The notes: a model not told the origin generated them from the letters alone. A DNA stretch of 64,000 nucleotides from Rhizobacter sp. (GCA_019635355.1 JAHBZQ010000001.1:3658001-3722000), one strand, 5' to 3'; positions 34,145 through 43,478 are shown, counted from the first letter of the stretch. Made by a program: numbers and translations.

Positions 34145-35167
34145 CTAACCCTTGGGGTACTTCGCGTTCGCCTTCTTCACGAAGTCGTTGGTGTAGACCG
34201 CGCCGAGGTCGAAGTTGACGCTCTTCAGGCTCTCGTCGACGCTCAACAGCGCGCGCAGCGCGGTGGTGGCGCCGGCATCGGGCACGCTGCCGTCGGGCGA
34301 GAGGGCGCCGCGGCTCGCGAGGAAGGCGTCGATGTAGACGGCGCGGTCGCCGAGCAGGTAGCTCTCGGGCACGGCTTTCACGATCTCGCTCGGGCCCGCG
34401 GCCTGGATCCATTTGTCGGCGCGCACGATGGCGTTGGTCAGCGCCTGCACGGTGCGCGGGTGTTTGTCGATGAAGGCCTGCGGTGCGTAGAGGCAACCGG
34501 CCGGCATCGGCCCGCCGAACACCCGGTCGGCCTCGGCCACCAGGCGGGTGTCGGACACGATCTTCAGGTCGCCGCTGCGCTGCAGGAGCGTGATCACCGG
34601 GTCGAGGTTGGACATCGCATCGATCTGGCCGGCGCGCATCGCCGCCACCGCGCCGTTGCCGGCGCCCACGCCGATGATCGACACGTCGCTCGGCTTGAGC
34701 CCCGCCTTGGCGAGCACGAAGTTCACCATCACGTTGGTGCTCGAGCCGGGCGCGGTGACCCCGATCTTCTTGCCCTTCAGGTCGGCCACCGTCTTGAAGC
34801 CGGGCATGGTCTTCGGGTTCACGCCCAGCACGATCTGCGGGGCACGGCCCTGCAGCACGAAGGCACGCAGCTTCTGGCCTTTCGCCTGCATGTTGATCGT
34901 GTGCTCGAAGGCGCCCGAGACGACGTCGGCGCTGCCGCCGATCACCGCTTGCAGCGCGCGCGAGCCGCCGGCGAAGTCGACGATGGTCACGTCGAGCCCT
35001 TCGGCCTTGAAGTAGCCCAGGCTCTCGGCGATGGTGAGCGGCAGGTAGTAAAGGAGGTTCTTGCCGCCGACCGCGATGGTGACCTGTGGCTTTTCAGGGG
35101 CGGTGGGCTGGCTGTGCACGAGGCCAGGCAGTGTGAATGCGGCCAGCGCGAAGGTACGTCGTTGCAT
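34145..35167 (-). CDS. ABC substrate-binding protein (NrtA/SsuA/TauA type)
   Basis: A 340-residue periplasmic receptor with signal peptide (RRTFALAAFTLPGLVHS). It has the family start KPQVTIAVGGKNLLYYLPLT and IAESLGYFKAEGLDVTIVDF, then GGSADVVSGAFEHTI and KGKKIGVTAPGSSTN. The ligand would be a nitrate, sulfonate or aromatic-type anion; it is not determined. ATG at 35167 has AAGGAG upstream. First gene of the four-gene operon. Confidence 0.9.
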   Translation of the reverse strand: MQRRTFALAAFTLPGLVHSQPTAPEKPQVTIAVGGKNLLYYLPLTIAESLGYFKAEGLDVTIVDFAGGSRALQAVIGGSADVVSGAFEHTINMQAKGQKLRAFVLQGRAPQIVLGVNPKTMPGFKTVADLKGKKIGVTAPGSSTNVMVNFVLAKAGLKPSDVSIIGVGAGNGAVAAMRAGQIDAMSNLDPVITLLQRSGDLKIVSDTRLVAEADRVFGGPMPAGCLYAPQAFIDKHPRTVQALTNAIVRADKWIQAAGPSEIVKAVPESYLLGDRAVYIDAFLASRGALSPDGSVPDAGATTALRALLSVDESLKSVNFDLGAVYTNDFVKKANAKYPKG

Positions 35168-35240
35168 GGACACGGTCTCCTTGGTTGGGGCCACTTGTAC
35201 CAAGCGTGGAGAACCACGTGCATCCGTAGAATCCACCGCA

Positions 35241-36587
35241 ATGCGAGTCGAACTCCAGCGCCTGGCCGCGCTGCTGGTGCTGGCGTGTGCCGGTGCCGCA
35301 GCGTTTGCCGCACCGCCGCCGCCGGTGCCCGTGGTGGCCCCTGCCGCCGACCCCGCCGCGTCGGCGCCCGTGTCGCTCTCGGCACGCAAGGTGTACGAGC
35401 AGGCGAGGTCGCAGCTGGTGCAGATCCGCACCGTGCTCAAGGGCCAGGCCAGCCAGACCTCGGTGGGCTCGGGCTTCGTGGTCAGCAAGGACGGCCACCT
35501 GATCACCAATTTCCACGTCGTCAGCGAGGCCGCGCTCAAGCCGGAGCGGCACGAGCTGGTGCTCGTCACCGCCGACGGCCGCGAGACACCGGCGCAGATC
35601 CTGATGCTCGACGTGCTGCACGACCTCGCGCTGCTCAAGGTGCAAGACCCGAAGAAGACCAGCGGCTACGACGCGCTGAGTTTCCGGCCCGACACCGACA
35701 AGCTCGCGCAGGGCGAGCGCATGTATTCGCTCGGCAACCCGCTCGACGTGGGCTTCGCGGTGATCGAGGGCAACTACAACGGGCTGGTCGAGCGCAGCTT
35801 CTACCCGCAGATCTTCTTCGCCGGCTCGCTGAGCGGCGGCATGAGCGGCGGCCCGGCGCTCGACCAGGCCGGGCGGGTGATCGGCATCAACGTGGCGCGG
35901 CGGGTCGACGGCGAGCAGGTGAGCTTCCTCGTGCCGGCCTCGTTTGCGAGCGCGCTGCTGGCGCGGGGGCGCGACGCGGTGCCGCTCAAGGGCAACGCCT
36001 GGCCCATCGTCGCCGCGCAGCTCACCGCGCACCAGGACGTGCTCACCGAGCGCTTCATCGCGCAAGGCTGGAAGCCCGGCACGCACCCGCGCTACAGCGT
36101 GCCGGTGCCGCCCGACCGGTTCATGCGCTGCTGGGGCTCGAGCGAACCCTCGCGCACCGGCGGGCTCGACTTCGAGCGCTCCGACTGCGTGATGGACACG
36201 CGCATCTTCGTGGGCGAATTCAACACCGGCACCATCGCCACCCGCCACGAAGCGTATGACGGCAGCAAGCTCGGCACGATGCGCTTCGCCGCGCAGTATT
36301 CGGCGAGCTTCCGCAACGAAGGCTTTGGCCGCCTCGGCCCGCAGCACCAGACCAAGCCGCAGTGCCACGAGGGGTATGTCGACCGCAAGGGCCTCGCGCT
36401 GCGCACCGTGGTCTGCGTGCGCGCCTACAAGAAGCTGCCCAAGCTGTACGACGTGGCCGTGCTCGTGGCCACGCTCGACCAGCCGCAGGCCGGCGTGCAG
36501 GGCCGCTTCGATGCGCAGGGCGTGAGCTACGCGAGCGCGATGAAACTCGCGCAGCACTACATCGAGGCCTACGCATGGGTGAAATGA
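35241..36587 (+). CDS. Exported trypsin-like serine protease
   Basis: A 448-residue protein with signal peptide ending AAAFA and a trypsin/HtrA-like catalytic core. His is in ITNFHVVS, Asp in LHDLALLKV and Ser in GMSGGPALD, where GNSGGP would be usual. A C-terminal region of about 200 residues with cysteines (MRCWGSSEP, PQCHEGYVD) follows and lacks a PDZ domain. It probably acts in the periplasm. The downstream FHA gene overlaps its end by 13 bases. Confidence 0.82.
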   Translation: MRVELQRLAALLVLACAGAAAFAAPPPPVPVVAPAADPAASAPVSLSARKVYEQARSQLVQIRTVLKGQASQTSVGSGFVVSKDGHLITNFHVVSEAALKPERHELVLVTADGRETPAQILMLDVLHDLALLKVQDPKKTSGYDALSFRPDTDKLAQGERMYSLGNPLDVGFAVIEGNYNGLVERSFYPQIFFAGSLSGGMSGGPALDQAGRVIGINVARRVDGEQVSFLVPASFASALLARGRDAVPLKGNAWPIVAAQLTAHQDVLTERFIAQGWKPGTHPRYSVPVPPDRFMRCWGSSEPSRTGGLDFERSDCVMDTRIFVGEFNTGTIATRHEAYDGSKLGTMRFAAQYSASFRNEGFGRLGPQHQTKPQCHEGYVDRKGLALRTVVCVRAYKKLPKLYDVAVLVATLDQPQAGVQGRFDAQGVSYASAMKLAQHYIEAYAWVK

Positions 36588-37570
36588 GTTCGACCCTCGC
36601 CCTGCTGGAAGTGCTCGACCGCGACGGCGTGGTGCGCCAGAGCGTGAAGGTCGGCGCCTGGCCGTTGCGGGTGGGGCGTGCGCTCGACAACGACCTCGTG
36701 CTCGACGACCCGCACACCGCGCCCGAGCACCTGCGCATCGCGCGTGACGACAGCGGCCAGCTGGCCTTGACCGTTGGCGACAGCGTCAACGGCCTGCAGC
36801 TCAACGGCCGCACGCTCGCCGCCGGCGAGCAGGTGGTGCTGCCGGCGGGGCCACACGACAAGCCGGTGTCGCTGGTGCTTGGCCGCACCCAGCTGCGCCT
36901 GCGCCTGGCCACACAGCTGCTCGCGCCCGAGCAGCGGCTCGGCACGGCGCGTGTGCTCACCCAGGGCCTGCCGACGCTGCTCGTGCTGGCGCTGGCCGCC
37001 GCGCTGGTGCTGGGCTTCAACACCTGGCTCGACAGCGAGCCCGACCTGCTGACCAAGTCGCTCGCGTCGTCGGCGATCTCGGCGCTGGCCATCGGCTTCG
37101 GCTGGGCGGGCGTGTGGACGCTCCTCTCCAAGGTCTTCACCCACCAGGCCCATTTCGGCTGGCACCTGCGGGTGATGCTGCTGGCCGTGCTCGCGTGGGA
37201 GGCCCTGATGGCCGGCACCTCGCTGCTGGCCTTCGCCTTCTCGTGGCCCTGGATCACCGACTTCAATTTCGTGCCGGCCTACGCCATCCTCGGGGCGATG
37301 CTGTATTTCCACCTGCAGGCGGTGGAGCCGCTGCACCCGCGGCGCACGCTCGGCTTCGCGGTGGGCAGCGCGCTCACCGGGCTGGCGCTCAGCCTGTGGT
37401 TCAACGTGCAGGCGACCGACCGGGTCGGCAGCGAGCTCTACATGAACCACCTCTTTCCGCCCGCGCTGCGGGTGGCCAAGCCGATGGAGGTGACGGACTT
37501 CATGCAGGGCGCGGCCGGGCTGCAGGCCCGCGTCGATGCGAAGGCGAAGAAGACCGATGCAGAAGACTGA
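36575..37570 (+). CDS. FHA-domain membrane protein
   Basis: A 331-residue protein. An N-terminal FHA domain (LRVGRALDNDLVLDDPHTA, then GDSVNGLQLNG) is followed by five or six membrane helices from about residue 130 onward. FHA domains bind phosphothreonine; the phosphorylating kinase is not nearby. ATG at 36575 has GAGG upstream; an in-frame ATG at 36584 overlaps the protease stop. It overlaps the SDR gene at its own end by 14 bases. Confidence 0.8.
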   Translation: MGEMSSTLALLEVLDRDGVVRQSVKVGAWPLRVGRALDNDLVLDDPHTAPEHLRIARDDSGQLALTVGDSVNGLQLNGRTLAAGEQVVLPAGPHDKPVSLVLGRTQLRLRLATQLLAPEQRLGTARVLTQGLPTLLVLALAAALVLGFNTWLDSEPDLLTKSLASSAISALAIGFGWAGVWTLLSKVFTHQAHFGWHLRVMLLAVLAWEALMAGTSLLAFAFSWPWITDFNFVPAYAILGAMLYFHLQAVEPLHPRRTLGFAVGSALTGLALSLWFNVQATDRVGSELYMNHLFPPALRVAKPMEVTDFMQGAAGLQARVDAKAKKTDAED

Positions 37571-38324
37571 CTCCCCCAACGCGCGGACCGTGCTCGTCAC
37601 CGGCGGCAGCCGTGGCATCGGCGCTGCCACCGCGCGCCTGTGCGCCGCCCGCGGCTACGCGGTGGCCGTCAACTACGCGCGCGACGCCGCTGCGGCCGAC
37701 GCGGTGTGCGAGGCCATCGCGCAGGCCGGTGGCCGAGCGCTCGCCATGCAGGCCGACGTGGCCGACGAGGCCCAGGTGCTCGCGATGTACGCCCGCCTCG
37801 ATGCCGAGCTGCCGCCGCTCGCCGGCCTGGTCAACAACGCCGGGGTCATCGACGTGGGCGCGCGGGTCGACACGATGAGCGTGGCCCGCCTGCGCCGCAT
37901 GTTCGACATCAACATCCTCGGCAGCTTCCTCTGCGCGCGCGAAGCGTTGCGCCGGATGTCGACGAAACACGGCGGCACCGGCGGCGCCATCGTCAACCTC
38001 TCGTCGGCCGCGGCGCGCATCGGCTCGCCCGGCATGTACGTCGACTACGCGGCGGCCAAGGGGGCCATCGACACCTTCACCCTCGGCCTGGCCAAGGAAG
38101 TGGCGATGGAAGGCGTGCGGGTGAACGGCGTGCGGCCCGGCATCATCGACACCGAGATCCACGCCTCGGGCGGCCTGCCCGACCGGGCGCACCAGTCGGC
38201 GGCGCTGATCCCGATGCAGCGGCCGGGCACGGCCGACGAGATCGCGAACGCGATCGTGTGGCTGCTCTCCGACGAGGCGAGCTACACCACGGGCGCCATC
38301 CTCGACGTGACCGGCGGGCGCTGA
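37557..38324 (+). CDS. SDR-family oxidoreductase
   Basis: A 255-residue short-chain dehydrogenase. The cofactor motif is TGGSRGIG, the structural motif NNAG, and the active site is Ser plus YAAAK. The C-terminal GTADEIANAIVWLLSDEASY and TGAILDVTGGR are typical of FabG-like members. NAD(P)H-dependent; the substrate is unknown. It starts inside the end of the FHA gene, so the three genes protease, FHA and SDR appear co-transcribed. Confidence 0.9.
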   Translation: MQKTDSPNARTVLVTGGSRGIGAATARLCAARGYAVAVNYARDAAAADAVCEAIAQAGGRALAMQADVADEAQVLAMYARLDAELPPLAGLVNNAGVIDVGARVDTMSVARLRRMFDINILGSFLCAREALRRMSTKHGGTGGAIVNLSSAAARIGSPGMYVDYAAAKGAIDTFTLGLAKEVAMEGVRVNGVRPGIIDTEIHASGGLPDRAHQSAALIPMQRPGTADEIANAIVWLLSDEASYTTGAILDVTGGR

Positions 38325-38331
38325 GTCGGCG

Positions 38332-39333
38332 TCAGAGGCCGGCCAGCAAACGCGCGCGCTCGCGTTCGGCGGGGCCGAAGTGGGACTGCAGCAGGCGCTC
38401 GAGCCGCTGCTGCTTCTCGGGCACCTCGAGGTCGGCGGCGACGATCTGGTCGCGCTCGCGGATGAAGCTCGCGTGGCGCAGCTCCCAGGCCTGGCGTTCC
38501 GCCTCGAACTTCTCGCGCTCGATCTCGACGGCGGACTTGGCGCCTTCGGTGTCGACGAACTGGCGGCGCAAAAAGGTCACCTCGGCATCGCTCTCGCCGC
38601 GCGAGCGCATCTCGGCGACCTGCTTTTCCATCGCAAACGAAAACTCGGTGCCGCCGAATTCCTGCGCCGCCACCTCGGGCGGCAGGCTCATGCGCAGCGC
38701 GAGCAGGCGCTGGTGCTGCTGCGCTTCGCTCAAGGAGGGGTCGGCAAAGATGCGCGCCACTTCCGAGGCATAGAGGCCGCGCGCCTCCTGCACGCCGAAG
38801 AGTTCCTGCACCGAGACCGAATCGAAATGCCGGCGGCGCAGCGCCATCTGGCGGTCGAGCAGCTCGCGCGCCGACAGCGGCGCCTGTGTCTTCAACTGCT
38901 TGAGCAGCTCGCGCTCGTCCTCGCGGTAGGCGGCGTAGCGCTGCAGGAGCCCGAAGGCCCTCTCGGCGGCCAGTGCGGGCAGCTGGCTGCGCAGCCTCGC
39001 TTCGAGGGGGGCCAGCGCTTGGCCGCGGCCGGCGAGGGCGAGCCAGCTGTCGAGCACGGGAAGGGTCTTCGCACTCACCAGCAGGCGGCCGAGCGGGTCG
39101 ACGCTGAAGGGGCTGCCCGCGGGCAACGCGCCGACGGTCGGCACGCGGTCATCGTCGGTCTGGGGCACGGCCACGTCGGCCAGCGCCGGGGTGTTGCGCT
39201 CGATCGCCGCCATCGTGCGGGCCAGGCTGCCGGCCGTGGCATCGGGCTGTGGGCGCGACAGGTAGGCCACGCCGCCCGCCACGGCCGTCACGCCGGCCAG
39301 GGCGATCCAGAAGGGGGTGGTGAAGGTGGCCAC
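38332..39333 (-). CDS. Lipase foldase (Lif-like) 1
   Basis: A 333-residue protein with an N-terminal membrane anchor (residues 5-25, FWIALAGVTAVAGGVAYLSRP), then a helical domain matching lipase-specific foldases. Marks seen are LARFLAY-like periodicity, REDERELLKQLKTQ, RRRHFDSVSVQELFGVQEA and DPSLSEAQQHQRLLALRMSL, followed by PPEVAAQEF. The RxxFDYxLS motif of classical Lif is degenerate here (LPVLDSWLAL). Lif proteins sit in the periplasm and fold a cognate lipase before type II secretion. Start is GTG at 39333. It lies 136 bases after hydrolase A on the same strand, with a hairpin between. Confidence 0.82.
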   Translation of the reverse strand: MATFTTPFWIALAGVTAVAGGVAYLSRPQPDATAGSLARTMAAIERNTPALADVAVPQTDDDRVPTVGALPAGSPFSVDPLGRLLVSAKTLPVLDSWLALAGRGQALAPLEARLRSQLPALAAERAFGLLQRYAAYREDERELLKQLKTQAPLSARELLDRQMALRRRHFDSVSVQELFGVQEARGLYASEVARIFADPSLSEAQQHQRLLALRMSLPPEVAAQEFGGTEFSFAMEKQVAEMRSRGESDAEVTFLRRQFVDTEGAKSAVEIEREKFEAERQAWELRHASFIRERDQIVAADLEVPEKQQRLERLLQSHFGPAERERARLLAGL

Positions 39334-39402
39334 GTGCGAAACCTGTGCGACAACGAGGCGGTGATGGTGAAGGGTCGGGGTGTGAAGGAAGGGCCGGTTG
39401 TG

Positions 39403-39435
39403 CCCGCGTCACCCTGCTGGGCAGCGTGACGCGGG
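39403..39435 (-). promoter_or_regulatory. Intercistronic hairpin, hydrolase A to foldase 1
   Basis: CCCGCGTCAC and GTGACGCGGG form a perfect 10-bp stem with a 13-base loop (39413-39425) that can itself pair partly (CTGC/GCAG). It lies between the hydrolase A stop and the foldase start. No T run follows on the minus strand, so partial attenuation or mRNA stabilisation is more likely than full termination. Confidence 0.55.
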
Positions 39436-39469
39436 TCCCGGGTCTCCTTCCCTCACGGACTCTTTCAGG

Positions 39470-40327
39470 TCAGTGCGTCACGAAGCCGTTGAGCCAGGTG
39501 AGGTTGGCTTTCAAGCCCCAGTTGGTGCTGCCATTGCGCCAGGTGTTGTCGGTCGTGCTCTGCAGGCCGAGGCAGCCGCCGACACGCTGGTAGCAGTGGT
39601 CGGCCGAGAGGTCACCCACGGCGCTGTCGCGGATCATGATCCAGCCGGCGCCATTGGTGGCCAGGCACTCGTAGGCGAGCGTGCCGCAGCTGCGGCCGGC
39701 CACGCTTTCGGATGACGAGCGCACCACCGTGGCGGTGCCGCCCGGGAAGATGTCGCTCTGGCCGTTGACGATGCGCACGTTGTCCTTGCTGATCGTGTAG
39801 TTGCCCGGCGTCATGCACGAGTTCATCACGTAGGTGGTGTACAGGGTGTGGGCACCCATGCCGTAGGCGGCGCGCACGCGGCTGTCGTAGTTCTTCGCGT
39901 TGATCGCGATCACCGAGCCCTGGCTGAAGCCGGCCACGACCACGCCCTTGCTGCAGTCGGCGGTGGCGCGGGCGCACAGCTTGGAGACGGCGCTGCTGGT
40001 CGAGCCGCTGTTGTAGATGTACTTGGCCTTGGAGAGGATCTGCGAGCAGGTGCCGAACAGCGAGCTGTCGTACTGCACGGCGGCGGCGACGAAGCCCTTG
40101 GCGGCCATCTCGGCCACGGCGCCCATGGCCTGGGCGTTGTCGTAGGTCTCGGTCGTGCCCACGGTGTAGATGAAGACCGGGTGCTTGCCCGAGGCAGGCT
40201 CCGTGCCCTTGATCGAGTAGGTGCTCAGGCCAGCCGAGTAGGAGCTGGTGAAGTTGCCGGCCCAGGCGGTGGCGGTGCCCAGCAGAGCGGTCGCGATGGC
40301 GGCGATGCGGATCAGTCGAGAGTGCAT
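39470..40327 (-). CDS. Secreted alpha/beta hydrolase, paralogue A
   Basis: A 285-residue exported protein, signal peptide ending TAWA. Catalytic triad candidates are Ser135 (GFSQGS), Asp192 (NGQSD) and His244 (ADHCY). It is close to copy C (they share GNFTSSYSAGLSTYSIKGTE) and more distant from B and D. ATG at 40327 is chosen over one five codons upstream because GGAGA lies at the right distance. A foldase gene follows on the same strand. The elbow GxSQGS is unlike the GHSxG of family I lipases, so the substrate is unknown. Confidence 0.75.
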   Translation of the reverse strand: MHSRLIRIAAIATALLGTATAWAGNFTSSYSAGLSTYSIKGTEPASGKHPVFIYTVGTTETYDNAQAMGAVAEMAAKGFVAAAVQYDSSLFGTCSQILSKAKYIYNSGSTSSAVSKLCARATADCSKGVVVAGFSQGSVIAINAKNYDSRVRAAYGMGAHTLYTTYVMNSCMTPGNYTISKDNVRIVNGQSDIFPGGTATVVRSSSESVAGRSCGTLAYECLATNGAGWIMIRDSAVGDLSADHCYQRVGGCLGLQSTTDNTWRNGSTNWGLKANLTWLNGFVTH

Positions 40328-40386
40328 GGCAACGATCTCCATTTGAGGTGGATGGGCGGCGTCTCTGGCTTCCGCCCTCTTGTTGC

Positions 40387-40404
40387 CCTGAGACAGTTCA
40401 GGGT
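40387..40404. promoter_or_regulatory. Shared inverted repeat upstream of hydrolase A
   Basis: CCCTGA, 6-base spacer, TCAGGG, about 60 bases upstream of the hydrolase A start. It sits in a longer segment conserved upstream of hydrolase C (TTGTTGCCCTGA on the plus strand, with AATnTTGCAC beyond). A common regulator site is likely. Confidence 0.55.
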
Positions 40405-40590
40405 GGAGTCAATGTTGCACGGCGGTCCAACTTTCGCTTCCGGGTTTTCATTTCGTTCGTGTACTTCTTGTCACAAGCGCCCCAAAACCTCGGGTAAGCC
40501 CTTGGTTTGCGAGGGCTGGCTCAGGTTTTGAAGGGTGCGCCGCACCAGGTCGCCACGCAATATTCGGTGGCTGTGCAATTTTTCAGGTTT

Positions 40591-41469
40591 TCAGCGCCGC
40601 TCGACGACCACCGGCACCAGCTTGAGCGCGTCGCGGATGCGGGTGGCGGCGTCTTGCGCCTCGCCGCGCGAGGCAAAGGGCCCGGCCTGCAGCCGGAAGA
40701 GCTGCGGCTCGCCGAACACCGCCAGCAGCGGGGCCAGCCAGTCGAGCTCGGCGCTCACCTGGCGCTGGAACTGCTCGGCGCCATCGCGCTGGCGGAAGGC
40801 GCCCAGCTGCACCCAGAAGCCGGGTGCGGTGGGGTCGGGGGTGTCGCCGCTGCGCGCAGCGACCTCGGCCACCGCGGCGGCCGGCACCTCCACTGCGCCG
40901 CCGCCCTTCCAGGCGCCGCTGCGGATCTGCTCGTGCGTGAGCCGCTCCACCTCCACCGGCGCCACGCCGTTCAGCACCCCCAGGCGCAGCGCGGCGGTGT
41001 AGCTGAGGTCGATCACCCGGTCTGGGTGGAATGGCCCGCGGTCGTTGACGCGCACGATCACCTCGCGCCCGTTGGCCGGGTTGCGCACGCGGGCGTAGCT
41101 CGGCAGCGGCATGGTCTTGTGCGCCGCGCTCATCGCGTACATGTCATAGGGCTCGCCGCTGGCGGTGGGCCGGCCGTGGAACTTGCGGCCGTACCAGGAG
41201 GCCAGGCCCTTTTCGGCCATCGGCTTGTCGGTGGTGACGGGCGTGTAGCTGCGGCCGTTCACCGTGTAGGGCTTGTTGGGGCCGCCGTTGCGGATGGGCT
41301 CGACCTTCGGCTGTGCGTCGGGTGTCTTGTCGAGGCCCGTCGGTGGCTTGGCCTCGGGGCCATCGCGCGTGGGGGTGGAGCTGCAGGCGGCGAGCAGCGC
41401 CAGCAGGGAGGTGGCCGCGGCCTGGGCAAGCCGAAAGGAGAGGGAAGCGCCGGACGGGAGGGCGTGCAT
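40591..41469 (-). CDS. rlpA: RlpA-like septal ring lytic transglycosylase
   Basis: A 292-residue lipoprotein with lipobox LLAAC. The double-psi beta-barrel domain contains GLASWYGRKFHGRPTASGE, then HKTMPLPSYA and VNDRGPFHPDR; the Glu, His and Asp that RlpA uses on denuded peptidoglycan are all present. A C-terminal SPOR domain (GFWVQLGAFRQRDGAEQF) directs it to the septum. ATG at 41469 has no clear Shine-Dalgarno. It sits between the hydrolase genes but shows no obvious tie to them. Confidence 0.88.
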   Translation of the reverse strand: MHALPSGASLSFRLAQAAATSLLALLAACSSTPTRDGPEAKPPTGLDKTPDAQPKVEPIRNGGPNKPYTVNGRSYTPVTTDKPMAEKGLASWYGRKFHGRPTASGEPYDMYAMSAAHKTMPLPSYARVRNPANGREVIVRVNDRGPFHPDRVIDLSYTAALRLGVLNGVAPVEVERLTHEQIRSGAWKGGGAVEVPAAAVAEVAARSGDTPDPTAPGFWVQLGAFRQRDGAEQFQRQVSAELDWLAPLLAVFGEPQLFRLQAGPFASRGEAQDAATRIRDALKLVPVVVERR

Positions 41470-41509
41470 GCCGAAAATTCTGGCAGACGCATCGCCCGGC
41501 GCGTCACAC

Positions 41510-41530
41510 CGCCCCACATCGCGTGGGGCG
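41510..41530 (-). terminator. Hairpin after hydrolase B
   Basis: CGCCCCAC, 5-base loop, GTGGGGCG, an 8-bp stem 14 bases after the hydrolase B stop and before the RlpA gene. There is no T run. Confidence 0.5.
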
Positions 41531-41544
41531 GCGCAACAGTCACA

Positions 41545-42429
41545 TCAAGGCGTGACGAAGCTCTTCAGCCAGTTCTGGTTGGCGTTCATCTGCCAGGCGG
41601 CGCTGCCGGTCTTGAAGCCGTTGTCGATGCCGCTCGGCGTGGTGCAGCCGCCCACCATCATGTAGCAGTGGTCGGCGCTGCCGTCGCTCACCTCGCTGCC
41701 CTTCACGATGTACCAGCCGCTGCCGTTGCTGCGGAAGCACGAGAAGGCGCTGCTGCCGCACGAGAGGCCGGTGATGGCCTGGTTGGCGGTGCGCACGTTG
41801 CTCGCGGTCGGGCCGACGAAGGAGTCGGACTCGCCGTTGACGAGGCGGATGCGGTCGGCCGCCTGTGTGTGGCCGCCGTTGTTCATGCACGAGCTCAGGT
41901 TGTAGATCGAGTAGTTGGTGCCGGCGCCCTGGCCGTAGGAGGCGCGCACGCGGCTGTCGTAGTTCTTCGAGAGCACCGAGATGATCGAGCCCTGGCTCAG
42001 GCCGCCGGTGACCACGCCCTTGCTGCAATCGGCCTTGCTGCGTGCGCACAGCTTGGCGATAGCGCTGTTGCTGCTGCCGCTGTTGAAGATGCAGCGCGCT
42101 TTGGTGCCGATGGTGGAGCAGGAGCCGAAGCTGCCGTTCGAATACTCGACGGTCGCGGCGACGAAGCCTTTGTTGGCCATCGCCTGCACCTGGGTCATCG
42201 CCAGTTCGCCGTCGTAGGTCTCGCCGGTGCCGACGATGTGCACGTACACCGGGTACTTGCCGGTGGCGCTGGGCTCGTAGCCTTTCACGGTGTAGGTGCT
42301 GCTGCACAGGCTGCTGGTGCCGCCGCGGTAGGTGGTGCTGAAGGCGGTCTGGGCGAAGGCGCTGGCGCCGAGCGAGGTGGCCAGCATGGCGAAGCTGAGT
42401 TGCAGCAGGCGTCGGGTCAAGGATTTCAC
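41545..42429 (-). CDS. Secreted alpha/beta hydrolase, paralogue B
   Basis: A 294-residue exported protein, signal peptide ending GASAFA. Elbow GGLSQGS (Ser145), NGESD acid and SADHCY histidine give the same triad order as the other copies. It is nearest to copy D (KYPVYVHIVGTGE; KYPVYIHIGGTGE in D). Start is GTG at 42429 with AGGAG eight bases upstream. It lies 47 bases after foldase 2 on the same strand and is followed by a hairpin. Confidence 0.75.
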   Translation of the reverse strand: MKSLTRRLLQLSFAMLATSLGASAFAQTAFSTTYRGGTSSLCSSTYTVKGYEPSATGKYPVYVHIVGTGETYDGELAMTQVQAMANKGFVAATVEYSNGSFGSCSTIGTKARCIFNSGSSNSAIAKLCARSKADCSKGVVTGGLSQGSIISVLSKNYDSRVRASYGQGAGTNYSIYNLSSCMNNGGHTQAADRIRLVNGESDSFVGPTASNVRTANQAITGLSCGSSAFSCFRSNGSGWYIVKGSEVSDGSADHCYMMVGGCTTPSGIDNGFKTGSAAWQMNANQNWLKSFVTP

Positions 42430-42476
42430 GGTCGGGTCTCCTGGAGGGGTGTTGTGGGACGGGAGGGTGGGCGCAG

Positions 42477-43478
42477 TCAGCGCACGCCGAGGCGGCGCGC
42501 CTCGCGGAGCTGCTCGCCCTTGAAGTGCTGTTGCAGCAGCTCGTCGAGCAGCTGCTGGCGCTCGGGGCTGTCGAATTCGTGCGCGGCGAGCAGCGCCTCG
42601 CGCTCGCGCACGAAGCCGGGGTGGCGCAGTTCCCACGCCTGGCGCTGCGTGTCGAGCTGCTCGCGTTCGACCTCGAGCAGCGACTTCGCGCCCTCGACGT
42701 CGACGAACTGCTTGCGGCGGAACACCACCTCGTCGTCGTTCTCGCCTTCCTCGCGCATCTGCGAGGCGATGCGCTCCATCGCGACCGAGAACTCGGTGCC
42801 GCCGAACTCCTGCTCGGCCACCTCGGGCGGCAGGCTCATGCGCAGCGCCATCAGCCGCTGCGCCTGTTGCGATTCGTTGAGGCTCTTGTCGGCAAAGATG
42901 CGCGCGACCTCGCTGGCGTAAAGCGCGCGTGCTTCCTGCACGCCGAAGAGTTCTTGCACCGTCACCGTGTCGAAGTGGCGGCGGCGCAGCGCCATGGTCC
43001 TGTCGAGCAGGTCGCGTGCGGCGACCGCACCGTGCGCCTTCAGCTCGCGCAGCATCTCGCGCTCGGCCTCGCGGTAGGCGGCATAACGCGTGAGCAGTGG
43101 CCAGGCACGCTCGGCGGCCAGCGGCGGCAGCTCGGCGCGCAGGCGCGCTTCGATTGGTGTGAGTGGCTGGCCGCGCGGCACGAGGGCCAGCCAGCTGTCG
43201 AGCACCGGCAGCGTCCTGGCGCTGACGACCAGGCGGCCGAGGTGGTCGATGGTGAAGGGGCTGGCCGCGGGCAGGGTCGTGGCGCGCGGTGCGGGAGCCT
43301 CGTCGGGGTCGGCGGGCAGCACCACGTCGGCCAGCTGCGCGGTGCGGTCCGGCAGCGCGCTGAAGGTGTGGGTCGCTTGCGGCGCGTCGTCAGACGGGCG
43401 CGCCAGGTAGGCCACCCCTGCGGCCAGCACGGCCACGCCGGTGACGGCCGACCAGAACGGGGTAGAGAAGGCAGCCAC
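42477..43478 (-). CDS. Lipase foldase (Lif-like) 2
   Basis: A 333-residue paralogue of foldase 1: VSARTLPVLDSWLAL, RRRHFDTVTVQELFGVQEAR and LNESQQAQRLMALRMSLPPE correspond position by position, as does the membrane anchor (STPFWSAVTGVAVLAAGVAYL). The GTG at 43478 aligns with the foldase 1 start. Reading from GTG 43544 would add 22 residues and place the long hairpin inside the gene, so I prefer the shorter form. It sits between hydrolases C and B in one run and could serve both. Confidence 0.82.
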   Translation of the reverse strand: MAAFSTPFWSAVTGVAVLAAGVAYLARPSDDAPQATHTFSALPDRTAQLADVVLPADPDEAPAPRATTLPAASPFTIDHLGRLVVSARTLPVLDSWLALVPRGQPLTPIEARLRAELPPLAAERAWPLLTRYAAYREAEREMLRELKAHGAVAARDLLDRTMALRRRHFDTVTVQELFGVQEARALYASEVARIFADKSLNESQQAQRLMALRMSLPPEVAEQEFGGTEFSVAMERIASQMREEGENDDEVVFRRKQFVDVEGAKSLLEVEREQLDTQRQAWELRHPGFVREREALLAAHEFDSPERQQLLDELLQQHFKGEQLREARRLGVR

